A DNA stretch of 64,000 bases, taken from Mucidula mucida (taxonomy: Eukaryota; Basidiomycota; Agaricomycetes; Agaricales; Physalacriaceae). Both the position numbers and the translations under genes were made by a program. The notes under the pieces were generated by a model that saw only the letters and a program-made list of their open reading frames with translations, did not search any database and was not told the DNA's origin. Below are positions 47,603 through 60,002 of the stretch, in pieces; the stretch's first letter is position 1, and each line of letters begins with the position of its first letter. The stretch lies in NCBI GenBank assembly GCA_015501055.1, contig JADNYV010000012.1:310001-374000 (forward strand), read 5' to 3'.

Positions 47603-47740
47603 CTGCGTCCATTAGAGGAGTTAGTACGACGCGTCAGTTAACAGCTGGCCACTGAACGCACAGGACGGCATGCGGGGTCATGCAAAGAGGCGCTAGAAAA
47701 ATATGTTCAGCTGTCCAGGGTCCACATCAATCCGGCCATC

Positions 47741-48065
47741 ATGTCTTCAACTGCGTCCACCTCGTCGACAGCTAAGCCTGTCAATCAACCCTTGCCTCCT
47801 CCTCCGCCCCCACCAGCGCAATCCAGTCGCATTCCTGTCACTCCGGCCCTCTTGCGCTCCATTTTTGCATCTTCGAGGACGCCCAACGAGGAGCGCTCCA
47901 TTTCACGAATTGCTTTCTTTAGGTACGGCCCATATCACCACACTCGGCATGACTACATAGACAATCAGGTTTACGGGCTTCATTCTCAGCTGCATGTTCA
48001 TAAGTTGGACGGCGGCGCGTGGGAGGGGGATCAAGAGTAGCGCGGCGCTGCTCGGGGTCGTATGA
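47741..48065 (+). CDS. Small single-pass membrane protein (92 aa)
   Basis: Exons 47741-47922 and 47969-48065 join (GTACGG donor, CAATCAG acceptor) to 92 residues. The N-terminal half is Ser/Thr/Pro-rich with a run of proline. It is followed by TPALLRSIFASSRTPNEERS and then a hydrophobic segment, FTGFILSCMFISWTAARGRG. The C-terminus is short and basic. The spliced form creates a clean membrane helix, while the unspliced frame ends in a chance polar tail, so splicing is favoured. I do not recognise the family; a mitochondrial or ER location is a guess. It is divergent to the LRR gene and convergent to the amidohydrolase. Confidence 0.55.
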
Positions 48066-48175
48066 TGGTAGTTGTGAAATTGCTTTTCCCAGATCATCTG
48101 TTGACCAATTGTCTGACAGCTATACTATAACGACCTCGCGCCAGTCAAACGAAATAATGTCTGTATTGCTAGATA

Positions 48176-51100
48176 TTACGAGTCAAATATATCTACAAAA
48201 CCCAACTGTGGAGATACGACTGCTACTACTTTGCTAGAAAGCTCGAACGCGTGGCCACCACTGTACACGACCAGATCCTCATTGTTTGCTCGAAGTCCCA
48301 ACAAATTCTCGAGGTTCTTGGATGCTAAGGAATATGCATCTGCCCACTCCATCGATTCCCGGACCATGATCTGACGTTTGTTTGCGTTATCCCATTTACA
48401 CTGAAAACTTTGACCTACCGAAGCTAACTCGAATCGCATATTGCGTGACGTTTGTGGCTCCCTTGCTCCTATGCCAACCAAGACTCCATGCTTTAGGAGT
48501 ACTGCCAACCCCGTCTCATTTGACAATGGCGGTCCAGGAAGACTGGGCAAGTATTTCAAAATCTTAAGCGGGCACCACAGATTCACTCACATTCTTCGTT
48601 CATCCCAAGTCAGCGGTAGAGGCCTCACGGGGTTTAGGATGACGCCAACTCTGGCTTGTGCTAATCAAAAGGAGGATGAGCGGTCAAGCCAACCTGACGT
48701 GTATTGCGCCACTTACCAATTTCCTGCGCCAACAAATGAGCCTCAGTGCCTCCCGAAAAGACCATCCTCATCCGGGACCCTAGCTTATCTTCGACTTGAG
48801 CTTTCAGGATCAATAATGTGGCCATGGTATCTGCGCTATGAACATCGATCACGAGAGGTACGACGCCCTACGTACGCAATGAATGACGAGTGTCACACTC
48901 CAGATCGAGGTACTTACTTCGGAGGCTTTCTTGAACCATGTACCTGACGAACTATGAAACGAGGAATAATAATAGAATGGCAGTCAACGAACCAGTTTCT
49001 GTCTCAGTGCTTTCCCAACCATACAACAGACGCCTCAGACCGGCGATTTGTTCGCTCACACTAACACCTCCTGCGCGGCGAGGCTTGGCAATCGTAACGT
49101 GTAAGGCCACAACGTCCTGGAGGATCGCCCCGCGTTTCATCGCATGCAAGGATCCTGGTCGAAAGGCGGCGGAAAGACCAGAGATAACAGGACCATCCCT
49201 GGAAACCGCCAGAGGCATAGTCCAAAGTGACACAACCGAAGTAACTCCAGCACGATACGCCAACCTATCGTGTTTAGTCGGTGATTAGCCTGATATGCAA
49301 GTCAAGCTTACAAGTCATTGCGAGTCTGGAATACCAGAGAGTCTACTGCACGCACGATACCACCCACATCATGAAGGATCTCGGGTACATTGGAGATGAA
49401 AGCATCGAAGAAAGAGTCTCCATTTCCCGTCGATGGTTCAGCTGCAATTTCCGACATGCCAAGTGCTGACCCATACGAGAGAAATCCCGGAGATATCGTC
49501 CCACCGTGCGTATCGATGTATGCAGATGCTTGGGCTTCAAACTCTGAGCAATAGACATCAGCACAGATCACCTTGCCTTTGTCAACGACGACGACGCCCA
49601 GCGACTCATTATTCTTCGCTTTGAAGAGAACTTCAAGGTTTCCATCAGATCGGCGTATGTCTACTTCCTGCACCTTATAGAATACAACTTTTTCCGCATC
49701 CGGATACCCATTGAGAGGCGGCAACCCTTCGTATTTGAGCGATCTGTTCCTCTCTTGATCCCAACTCGGAGCAGTCTGAAGAGTGTTCCGATCCTCCTTG
49801 AGGACGATCGATTCATTCGCCGCTTTCGCTGGTATCTGCAGAATGCCGTCGATCCACACCATGAGTGGCGTAGCGCCAATGTTCAAGGGATGCGAGTCCC
49901 ATAATACGACGTCGGCATCGAATCCTTCTTGCAACATCCCGATGCGATGAGAAAGACCGGCTACGACAGCAGGAGCGGAGGTGACGGCGGCCAGCGCAAA
50001 GCGTTCTTGAAGACCATGGTAGTAGGCTCTTTGAGCTTCGAGGATGAGGTCTCCTGGATTCAACGTTGTTTGCCCGGACTATTGCACATGAAGTCGTAAT
50101 TATTAGACTTGGAAATCACAACTTTCCGTACCTGTAGGACAACAGTTATGTTAGCATCGGCAAGGATCCGTGGTGCGAAGTCAGATCCTCGATAAGATTC
50201 CCGTTTGAATCTAAAACTTCATGATTTAGGTTGTCGGACAAAGCGGCCAATATGACGCCACACACCCATAATCGGCATTGGAAATGGATACGGCTGGTTG
50301 TTTTCCCCATGTTTGATTCAGTAGGCTAGTGGTAAGCCACGCTTCTGAGGCCCCGTGGAAGGCCGATATGGAGAATCCAAACTCATTCGAGATCTACAGC
50401 GCGCAGCTGAAATTCAAGTGACGCAGGCTTGAAAATTCACGTACTCGAGTAATCGCGTCCAAGTCGACAGCTTCGTTGCAATGGACGGAGACCTAGGGCC
50501 ATACTACAGTCAATGCATGGATAACGCTCATAAAGTGCCTTTACCTTCACTTTTCCGTGCAAGACATTTACAAGGGTTTCCAATTCAAAGTCGGTAGGAA
50601 ATGGCTGGTACTGTATTTCGGACCATATCCCAGCTTCAGCTTTACCGCAGTAAACGTCTTGCAGGTTTTTCATTTCTTGAGCCTTGCGGTATGCGGAACG
50701 AATCGCCCAAATAGTGTCCATACGAGTCAGGCCGTAGCCGCGTAAATCTTCCCCACACCCATGGCTAGAGACTTGTTAGTCCGAAATTCACAGTCAAAGA
50801 CTTCCATACTGAAGTCGTCCCAAGTTGTGGAGCGAATGCTCGACAAGCATCGATGACGGGGAACCTTCTAAAGTTTTTCGCAGTTTGATGATAGCAGTTT
50901 GACCACCTTAATATCATTCAGTGGACTGTCATTTAGAAAGGCCTGAGGTATTGCAAACCGATGGCGTTCTCGTTCCCAGGAATGACTTGAACCGTCGTGA
51001 CGCCACCGGCAATGGCGAGTTGAAACCCAGGATCGTGAGTATGCAGTGCATCGATAGCACGCAACCATGGTGTCACAGGTCCTTGTCTCGAGTTCGCATC

Positions 51101-51676
51101 TTGTGCCCCTACGCGTCGATCAAAATATGCGCCACGTAATGAAAGGGTGCAGACCTTCGAGAAGCGGGAGACTGAGGATGCCGAGATGAGAGTGAAGGTC
51201 AACTGTAATAAGTGTCATTGCCTGTAATGATATTCAAGGGGCGCATAGTCACTAAGTCCCGGGGTTATCCAGGCTCCCTGGGCCTCGACGATCTCTAGTT
51301 TATTCTTCGACGCTGTGATGGAACTGAGATCGCCCAACTGTTTGACTAGGCCGTGTTCCAGAAGAATATCACCACGCATGACAACTGGGCCAGTGTCGTT
51401 GTGTTCTCCAGTGAATATGGTCGCATTTCTGATCAATGTCGCTAAAGTTCCATGTTCAAACCTATCAGATACGCTCCGCTGGTCAAAAGATTTCAACGAG
51501 TCAGCAACGCGGTACATGAATCGACAGGTTTCGAGAGTATGTTTCTTGTACGCGTGAAAAGTGGCGTTTTGTATATCGTCAGGAGCAGTCCACCCATGGT
51601 ATACCCTCGACAGAAAATGAATAAAAGGCGATACAAGGAGAAAGCTGAACAGCCATGAAGGGACGACGGGAAGCAT
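48176..51676 (-). CDS. Membrane-anchored amidohydrolase-family protein
   Basis: The start at 51676 gives MLPVVPSWLFSFLLVSPFIHFL, a signal-anchor or membrane segment. The metal-binding start of the amidohydrolase barrel is PGLIDLHSHLGI. Later blocks are IAGGVTTVQVIPGNENAIG, VSVHCNEAVDLDAITR, EFGFSISAFHGASEAWL, FALAAVTSAPA, IGMLQEGFDADVVLWDSHPL, DVYCSEFEAQASAYIDTHGG and VVPLVIDVHSADTMATL. This is the large (about 900-residue) fungal amidohydrolase type with a second HxH-like segment; the substrate is unknown. About a dozen introns are needed. One join near 48992 is one base short (ACTGG before GTTCG). The last residues FVDIFDS end at 48176. The gene begins only 118 bp after the stop of the Reb1-like gene. 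Confidence 0.78.
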
Positions 51677-51794
51677 GTTGTTACCTGTCAATGCTTTCGG
51701 CGCAATTAAAGTACTGTATGCGGATACCTCGTGGCAAACGGGAGGATTGCAACGTTGTACGTGACGTACTAGACAAGTATTCAGCAAAGTCGTA

Positions 51795-53878
51795 CTATTC
51801 TTTCGGTCTGCCCTCTCCCTCAGCAATCGCTGTGGCGCTTGTAACCTTTCTAGTACGTTTTTTCGACGAGTTACTGGGTCCGGAATTAACTTTCTTCACT
51901 TTGAGGATGTCCATAATTTCTACGTGCCATTGAGATCGGTTTCATGCTCAAGAAGAGAAGACAGACCTCGGTGCGTCATATACTCGTGCCCTCTAATGCT
52001 CTTTTTCATGGTCTGCCATCTCCGCTGTAATACATGCGGACTCCACACATTCCATTGCGCGTCTGGAATCGTTTTCCAATCAATTTCGGTATCATCGACG
52101 ATTTGAAGGGCATCCAATCTGAAGGAATTGAGAGACCGGGCGACGGAAAGCCTGTGAAACTCACTTATGAACCAAAATGTACGCGTCCTGATTCCCCCAA
52201 CGAGGTTTTTGTCCGTCATTCTTGCGACTGAGATTCAATGAATCTGTCCTAGTAATCTCCAAATGTCAAAAGAGTGGCAGGACATAAAACAAAAATGTAC
52301 CATTTTATCCGACATTGAGCTCGAGTTCTTTTGCCGCCCATCTTTTGCGCAACTACGCCCCAAAAGATGTCGTTATCGGCATCCCGCCCTTGTTCCAATG
52401 TCATTTCCGTGACAATGCGAGTTAGATTCTCTTCCTCCTCCTTCGACCACGAGCCTACACTGTGTTCGCATCAATGGGATGCACGTAGGGGAAGTCTGAC
52501 GCACCGAACACCCGAGTATCCTTATTAACGATGTGATTTCTATATCTGTCGCGACAATCTGCACCACCACGACCAACGTCTACGCTGACTTTTTGCCATT
52601 GTTGTCCGTAATGCATTACAGCCCTATACAAGACAACATCGATACTCAGTCATCTCGAGAGAAAGAGAACGCACGTTCGCAATCTGGAGTCTTCTTCAGG
52701 CGTCCATTTTCCTTGAAGTCTCAATGGATGATGGGATCGTCGGACATGATGGTAGACAGCAATAATGGGACGTTGAGGCACTGCAGCAGCTAGGGTCTCC
52801 CGATCAACATTCAGACTCGTATGCTGCAGCTCGCAACATACTGATTTCGGACCAAAACGCGTTTTCTCTATTCCTTTCGTCCTTGGGAAATATAACATCG
52901 TGTAGTTGGTCCTCGGACAAACCTTTCGACTATGTTTGATTGAGACTCGTTCATCGTGTGAATGATTAGGAAAATCACTAACCTGACGATACTGCTCAAT
53001 TGCAGAATTGAGTTGTTGTTCTTCTAAAACAGAGAACTTTCCCTTCTTGTAAACAAGACCTTGTAGCACGCATATATATCAATTCTATAAGAACCGGGAA
53101 GCAACTGACCTTGCGATTTCACGAGTTCGGCAAGTTGAGTAGTACTCAACCATTTATTAGCGAGCATGTATGCGTGGTCCCCACTTGTAAAACCTTCACT
53201 GGCTGCCTGCAGCGGCTGGGTACCAGGAGCCAGAATGCTTTGAGCACTGGGAGGCACTTGCCCAACAGGTGTCGGAAGGGGAGGGTGAATGAAAGCCGCG
53301 TGGGTTCCGAACGGAAGGCTGGCACCGGGAGCGGCTGCCTCGAGCGACCTAAGCACACTGGTGATTTTGGAGAGATCAAGCTCCTGCAATGCTTTCATGA
53401 CCATTTCATTAGACTGAGGATCCCCGAACGCGAGGTCTGGTTGCATGAAGGACTGCGGCATGGGGTAACCACTATCAGAGGGCATTGGGAAAGAGCCAGG
53501 AGGGTATGGCACGTCCGGGGCGTTCGAAGGGCCCGCTACGTTCTCCCCATTTGACGCGGCCACGAGCGCTGACAGGAGGGCACCGGCCATGGCTGCTGCA
53601 GACCCTGAATCAAAGTCTGGGATGGCCGTATTCGCGTCCAGCATGGGTAAAGACACGCTAGGAGCGGCACTGGATTCGGTATTGACGGCGTCCTTCTCGT
53701 TGTCGCGATCACCAGTCCGAGCAGACTTTTTGCGTTTTTTCTTTTTCCGTGGCTCAGCGTCGGGTGGGACGACGTCGACCGTCTGCTCGACATCACGGTG
53801 CTTTCTTTTCTTCTTCTTTGGTTTGGATTGATCAGGATGGTCATGGCTAGGCGCGCTCGTCGACGCAACAGGCGACAT
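51795..53878 (-). CDS. Reb1-like Myb DNA-binding protein
   Basis: Reb1-type factors bind promoters and rDNA terminators in fungi. The N-terminus has lysine-rich nuclear localisation tracts (KPKKKKRKHRD, PRKKKKRKKSAR), then a Pro-rich linker with PLPTPVGQVPPSAQ. The folded part begins YMLANKWLSTTQLAEL and GLVYKKGKFSVLEEQQLNSA. Myb repeats follow: GKWTPEEDSRLR with WQKVSVDVGRG and DCRDRYRNHIV; SWSKEEEENLTRIV with FWGVVAQKMGGKRTRAQCRI and KW; then DDTEIDWKTIPDAQWNVWS with LQRRWQTMKK. The tail is basic (KVKKVNSG, SSKKRTRKV). The stop is at 51795. Splices are in frame. The arrangement of degenerate Myb repeats supports Reb1/TTF1 relatives. The target sites are not known. Confidence 0.82.
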
Positions 53879-54048
53879 CTCGACTAAACTTTAGGGCTGG
53901 TCGATAGGAAGAGGGAAGCAGTCACTCAGTCAGCTGACCAGGTGTCTTCTGCGTCACGCTTTCTTCCAGTCACACCGCTTGAAGCACTAAAACGATATTA
54001 TGATATTCATGGCACACAGTCCAGCTATGTAAAAAAAAGAACGTTTAC

Positions 54049-55382
54049 TTAAATTGCACTGGGAGCAGGACCCATGCTACCACTAGGAGCGCCGCTGGGC
54101 ATTTCACCTCCTCCCATGCCGCCTCCTGCACCTTCATTAGCAACGCCGCCGTCTTCTGTCAGGGTAGAGGCAGCGCTAATAGCATATGAGGAAGACGTGT
54201 CAATGCCAACCGACGACCACATCATCAAACCATCCGAAATATCGTCACCAAGGTAGACATATTCAAGGACGGGATCAATCTCTGCAGCCTCTCCGGACAT
54301 GATGCCATCTTCAGCGTTCGTGGTCAGTTCCTGCGTGTTTGAGGTATAAGGCTCTGTCGCCTCGGCAAGGGAGATCAAACTCTGGTCGAAAAAGAGTTGT
54401 CCAACGTGGCTAACGGTATCGCTGACGAAAGTATTGTTGTCAAAGAGAGTTCCGTTTTGGTGAGCCGCGATATGGATATGAGTGGTGCGGCCAGTATAAT
54501 GACCAGGGAAAATGGAAAGGAATTGAGCGACGCCGTCATTGTCAGTAGATTGTAGTCCACGGAGGAAGGTGTTGTCCTAATAATTGCTAGTCAGGATGGA
54601 AGTTCATTCTGATGTGCGACGAGAGACTCACAAGGTTGGTCATATCACTACTGTCGCCATTACCGCTTGCAATGACGCCAGCATAAACACCAGTGGCATT
54701 GCCTGTAACACCATAAGAACCTTTGCGCGACGCTCTCAGAGAAGGAAACATACAATGCCAGAAGTCCATGAAAACGTCGGGGACGGGCTCGCAGGTGTGT
54801 CGATCAATTGAACATCAACGTATATCGGTATACCCGCCTGCTCGTCGCGAATATCCCACCGAACGAACTCGCCATCGACATCTAAAAGGTGGCTTGAAAG
54901 AGCTCGTGATCTTTTGAAGCCGAAGCACCTACAATATGGGCCTTCAGTAGTCTCCGGTCCCAGCACACAAGAGCTGTTTCCGGCGAATAGGGTATCAGCG
55001 TCAGTGTTATTGGTGACGCCAGTCAAGTTAGACTGATGGTCAGTGTTGAGGACGTCTTCCAAACTGCGCTTGAAGGGAGCATTCAAGCCTTAAAAGTGCG
55101 CATTAGGAATAGGACAGATGCGAAAAGGGGGGGCGAATACTGACGAAGCTCTCTCTTGCGACGTGCTTCATGGGCAAAAGCTTCGCGACGTGCTTTGGAG
55201 CGCTCATAGACTCCACCGCGCTTCGACAACTCCCCTTGACAGCCTGCAAGGGAGCGACGTGCAGTCGCCTGGAATTGGGCGCGTTTAGCAAACTCCAGAG
55301 TGCCAGGTTGAGGAGTGGGATGAGCGACAACGAGACCAGCAAAAGAAATGGCCGCGGTGACCAGAGGAGTAACGAAGATCAT
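54049..55382 (-). CDS. Secreted intradiol-dioxygenase-like protein
   Basis: The start at 55382 gives a signal peptide (MIFVTPLVTAAISFAGLVVA). A pro-like region follows (KRAQFQATARRSL, KARREAFAHEARRKRELR), then the dioxygenase fold: CVLGPETTEGPYYVDGE, DIRDEQAGIPIYVDVQLID, NATGVYAGVIASGNGD, TFLRGLQSTDNDGVAQF and GHYTGRTTHIHIAAHQNG. The tyrosine of GPYYV and the HIHIAAH histidines match Fe(III) ligands of intradiol enzymes. The C-terminus is Gly/Met/Pro-rich. Such extracellular proteins are widespread in wood- and litter-decay fungi and may act on catechol-like lignin products; activity is inferred. One base is missing near 54794, between LID and the MDFWH segment. The gene is one of a tandem minus-strand pair with the Reb1-like gene (170 bp). 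Confidence 0.84.
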
Positions 55383-56371
55383 GACGATATGGTGACTGAG
55401 AAAGAGTGATGATAGAAATGATTGTAAAGTCAAAGTATCTTAGACCTTCAGCTTTTGTACCCATATATTTCGGCGTCCGAAGTACACCGGAGAATAGTGC
55501 GCAGTAAAGAGCGCTTCTTGGTGAAAGAAAAACATTGTGCGCGTTGGACGTTGCGACTGCGCTCGAGAAGTTGAATGAGCACAAAGGCTTGGCATTGCAC
55601 AGCGGGGCAAGTGAAATTGCGGATCGTCATGACCTCAACGCGGGGGCACCAATAGAAAGAGCTAGATTTGAGGCGATGGTGATTTAGAGTAGGGCGGCAG
55701 CCGCAATTTATTCCGTATTGAGAGGCGCAGCGATCACGTTCCATTGGCGTGGCGTACCACAAACGCAGGGCCGATCGTTCCAGGACCATGGAAGCGGCAC
55801 TGTAGGTGATACCCGCATCTTCATTGGTTGAGGAATATGCGAGCCGCCGCACAGTGGAATAACTTGCCGGCGGTGCTTGCTGAAGTTCAGATGCGCAGTA
55901 CTGTGGCGGCAGAGGTCTAGAAAGCGAACGAAGCTCTCTGATCAGGGAAGACTACAACGGCGATTTTCAGGCAATTCATTCAGATGAAACGATCTTGTAT
56001 GGCCGTGTACTGATAGCAACAGGAAATTTACGACCACACGCAGCAGTGCGCCCAATCGGCCAATAACGAGAACTTTACAGATGAGCGTCGCATGCGGAGG
56101 AGTATTGGCTGTCCACTATACAGTGCCAAAAATCATAGATCCAGAATGACCACAAGTATATCAAGCGCAGTTGTGCAACAACGTCGTCAAGAGAAAGGCA
56201 AGGCGGCAAATGCCGATCGTATCACTCATCACGTGGGCACTTGTTTTGGGAAATGACTCTGAGCCCTATAATGAGCCTTCTACTTTGACTACCATCACCG
56301 TGACGTTTTGAACGCGCAAATGTCAGTCAAATCTGTTCAATTCTAGCTTAAAATTTATCGTCCACAGCCGA
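55383..56371. other. Divergent intergenic region, no gene seen
   Basis: About 990 bp separate the dioxygenase start (minus) from the C2H2 gene (plus). A CATATATTT stretch at about 55459-55470, some 80 bp upstream of the dioxygenase ATG, may be a TATA element. A minus-strand frame at 55448-55852 has no recognisable content. Confidence 0.45.
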
Positions 56372-57199
56372 ATGTCACAAACGGCCGTGTGGTTTTGCCG
56401 ATGGGGGTCATGCATCGCAAAATTTGACACGAAAGACGAGCGTAATAGTCACGTCGTGCATGATCATATTCGCACGGCAGTCGCGATGACTGAAAAGCAA
56501 CATCAAGCACAGCGCGTTTTTGACGGGTCCATTGACAGCGAGGACCATAGCATAAATAACAGCCAACCGCGTAAGTTGGGATTTCGTCTACTCTGCTTTT
56601 CGTTCACAAGTGTCGCGTGAAGCTAATACGATCTCGTCATCTGCTTCTTCAACTTAGCTCAAACACCCAATCCCCATAAACGGAAGCGTCCGTCTCCGGA
56701 TGCATCCTCGCAACCACTGTCTTTGCCTTCTCCTCCCAATTCCACGCCCGATCGCAAATCTCCAACTCCCACTTTTGCCGCTTTAGAATCTGCCCACGGA
56801 ACACCCAGTCCGGTCATTCCAAATTCGCCTTCCTTTGGCAATCTCATCGCTGGCACTAAACCATATACCTTTCCAAGCACAACTCCGGCATTGATGTCAT
56901 CACAGCAGTCTGTTGAGCAGATGCTTACTCAGGATATCTCTTTCGAACGGGACCTCTATGGCAACGCGTTCGACTTTGAACCTAGTTTTGGAGCGGCTGT
57001 CGAATTTTCTCCGTCACATCCGTCTTCGAACAACCAATCACTGAGACCTCGCGCGCAAGCTCTGCCGTCGCAGTCCAGCCAGAGGAACATACCATCATCT
57101 CAGGACCTGTGGGATGAATTCGACATTCCTCCTCGTGCTCAACGAGATCTTCAGACACAGGCTCCTTATCAGAGCCAAGACTTAGACTACTCTTATTAG
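56372..57199 (+). CDS. Small protein with one C2H2-like zinc finger
   Basis: Exons 56372-56570 and 56658-57199 give 246 residues. The N-terminus holds one finger-like motif, CRWGSCIAKFDTKDERNSHV then VHDH (Cys-x4-Cys-x12-His-x4-His). The rest is Ser/Pro-rich with PHKRKRPSPDAS as a possible nuclear signal, and ends in a Gln/Ser-rich tail. The unusual C-x4-C spacing is of the GLI/Zic type. It may be a minor transcription factor or RNA-binding protein; no family is recognised beyond the finger. Confidence 0.68.
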
Positions 57200-57547
57200 T
57201 ACTTGCCCATTACTCTATCATTGTACGTTGTTCTTCACACTGTACACTAGCCATTACTTGACATGAATACTCCTCGATATCGAGTCTCTTCTAAAGACTC
57301 TCTATTTATGTGGGCGGAGATGGACGCATATATAAGCTCAGCGATGTCAACCCTTCAACTTATCCCTTGGCCTATCACCAGCATGATAGGCCAGGTGTGC
57401 GGAGTGCCTGGACACGGTCCGGGACGACATGCCTCCATGCCTGTATCTTTGCCGATGGTGATACCAGCTGATTAGAGGGCCTGAGACGATAGAGGCGGCC
57501 ATAAAAGCGCGTAACCCGAACCGCGTCCGAACCGAATTGGACCCACC

Positions 57548-59768
57548 ATGAATTTCCTCCCATTCCTTCTCTCTATCGCTGGAGTCGCGTTCGCTGTTGA
57601 CTGCCCCGACTTTGCAGAATATGCATTGGTACCACACGGCACTCCATCTTCGGGACCGTTAGCGCTCCCGTATATGCGACCTTCTCCTGCCTGCCGCACG
57701 TTCAATAGCAGCGCAGTAGAGGTAGGCCAGCCCTACTCCGTCCCATTCGAATCTGATCTGTCCTTAGCAAGTGATACTGGACATGAGTGCGCGCATGAAG
57801 GATCCTGATCTCGCAAGGTTGTTTGAAAACACGTTCCCAAACACGCTAGGTATCTCACAGCGTACGCTCGACAATTCATGAAGTCCTTATCCTCCCGCAG
57901 ACACGACCGTCAAGTACTTCAACGCGTCAGAGAATGTAGCCTTCATAATTACTGGGGTAAGCTGAAGGAAGAGACTCCTTTTAGGATTAGACTAAACAAT
58001 CCTTATAGGACATCACGTCTGTGGCGCTCCGATCTGGATCCCTTTCTAGTCTGATTCACATGTCATTTTCAGTGCTCAGTGGTTGAGAGACACTGCAAAT
58101 CAAGTGCGTCTAACTATGGTAAATACATTTAACGTGACATACATCTCCTCTAGTTCGCCCACTACGCTGCGCTTCTGACGTTGGACAGTAACCTCGCGGA
58201 CCTCGTGAAAGCCATTATCAATACAGAGTCGAGATATGTCGCAGCCTATCCATATTGTGGTGCATTCCAGCCACCACCAGAGAGTGGTCTTGGGACGAGT
58301 TACAACGAATATGCGGAGCTAGTAGATGTCTATCCGTCAGTCGGTGATTTCTGAGAACAAAAAAGGCACTCATAGTTCCGTAACAGTTCCGTGGATAACA
58401 CTACTGTTTTCGAGTGCAAGGTGGGCACTTCTTCCCTAGTTGGCTGATGCAAAGCTGACTTGCAAGTAGTACGAAATGGATTCTCTCTCGGGTTTCGTCA
58501 AGCTCAGTCGCACGTACTATGAAAAGACTGGAGATTCATCGTTCATGAATGACAATTGTAAGTCTTACCTTTATTTTCGTACTGTGACTGACAATCGTTC
58601 TAGGGTTCAACGCGATTGATGAGGTTTTCAGGGTTATGGATGAACAGGCTCAGTCGTCGTTTAACGAAGATTGGGAGTACGTCGTTTACTACCGCTTTAC
58701 GGGGCTAACGGGATCAACTCAACCGCCCGTCTATAATGAGGGTGCCGGAGAACTGAAACTGTATACCGGTATGGTGGGTACTCACCATCGACCTTCCGAT
58801 GATCTGAGTACCTTTGGTCAGTTTCAGCCTACTTCAGTAGCTCTGAATCTTCTGATGATATGTTCCTAGCTTTCCTCACCTCTGGCAATGCTATGATGAG
58901 CGTTGAGATGGCACACCTGGCTGATATGCTGGACCAAGTGGGTGTGGCTGCCAACTTGAGTTCTCTCGCTAGGAGCTGGAGCACTACCATCAAAGACGCA
59001 ATCTATGAGTATGCTGTGAGCTCGCTCATTTCTGGATCTGGATTTCTCTCAAGCTTAAGTAGGTTGACGATAGAGGCGTCTTCGCATACGAGACGAACGG
59101 CATGGGCACAAAATTCTTCATGGATGATGCCAACGTCCCAGTAAGACAGTCGCTCCTTGGAAACATTAAATGTTGATCGTCTTGTAGTCTCTGATGTCTC
59201 TGCCTTACCTCGGCTTCTTGGAGAAGGATGATCCCAATTATCTTGCGACAAAGAAGGTCATACAATCGCGCGAGAATCCTTACTACGCCAAGGGGCAGAA
59301 TTTCAGTGGAATAGGGTGATTGAAGTCAATACCAACCTACCAGTACCATACTAACAATGTACAGAGGCCCTCATGTCAGATCATGGTTTCCGTGGCCTAT
59401 GGGGCATGCATCTGTGATCTTGGGTTCTGACGACGATCAAGAGATCATCGATGCTCTTAATTTGCTTGCCAATGTCTGTACTCATCTTCTCCTGTGCATT
59501 GCATCTCATCTCATTGTCGGCGTTCGCAACTAGAGCACCAGCGGTCTTGGTCTGATTCATGAAGCGGTTGACATCTATAATGGTTCATCTTTCAGAAGGC
59601 CGTGGTTCGCGTGGGCCAACAGCTACTTTGCCGAGTACGTTTGTTAACTGCGTCTTGATCAACAATTGGCTTACAACTACGCAATCCAGAGCGGTACTTG
59701 ATTTAGCGGAGCGAAAGCCGTACCTTATCTTCAACGATAACGTGTCCTATGTTCCGGGTTCAATGTAG
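57548..59768 (+). CDS. Secreted GH125 exo-alpha-1,6-mannosidase
   Basis: The ATG at 57548 gives a signal peptide (MNFLPFLLSIAGVAFA). About a dozen exons join, with frames intact: PSPACRTFNSS, RMKDPDLARLFENTFPNTL, ITGDITAQWLRDTANQFAH, NTESRYVAAYPYCGAFQ, TTVFECKYEMDSLSGFVKL, TGMVGTHHRPSDDLSTFAFL, GVFAYETNGMGTKFFMDDA, GPHVRSWFPWPMGHASVIL and PWFAWANSYFAE. The WLRDTANQ and GPHVRSWFPWPM blocks are typical of GH125, metal-independent exo-alpha-1,6-mannosidases. Substrates are likely alpha-1,6-mannan chains of N-glycans or cell walls. The stop follows SYVPGSM at 59768. One donor choice near 58335 is ambiguous (CC/GTCAGT or TCA/GTCGGT). A TATATAAG lies at 57329-57336. Confidence 0.88.
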
Positions 59769-60002
59769 TACTAGTCGCGCAGTGTGTCCTAGTAATAGCC
59801 CGCAATGAATTATGCCTAGTAATATGCTCAGGTCAAACAAATGTCCATTTTTGACTGATGAATTATGAGATTCAAGACCGGAACCTTGTGGCGGTGAAGA
59901 CTAAATGTGCGTTCCGACAACATGACCAAACATTTCCCGGCTTAGAGCACTTTCCTCATCCTCAACACACTGACCTACATTCTCTCCTTTTCGTGCTAAT
60001 TC

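Noticed and set aside
54049..59768. Lignocellulose-degradation cluster (dioxygenase plus GH125)
   Set aside because: The two secreted enzymes are divergently placed, separated by a C2H2 gene, and act on unrelated substrates; two genes do not make a cluster.
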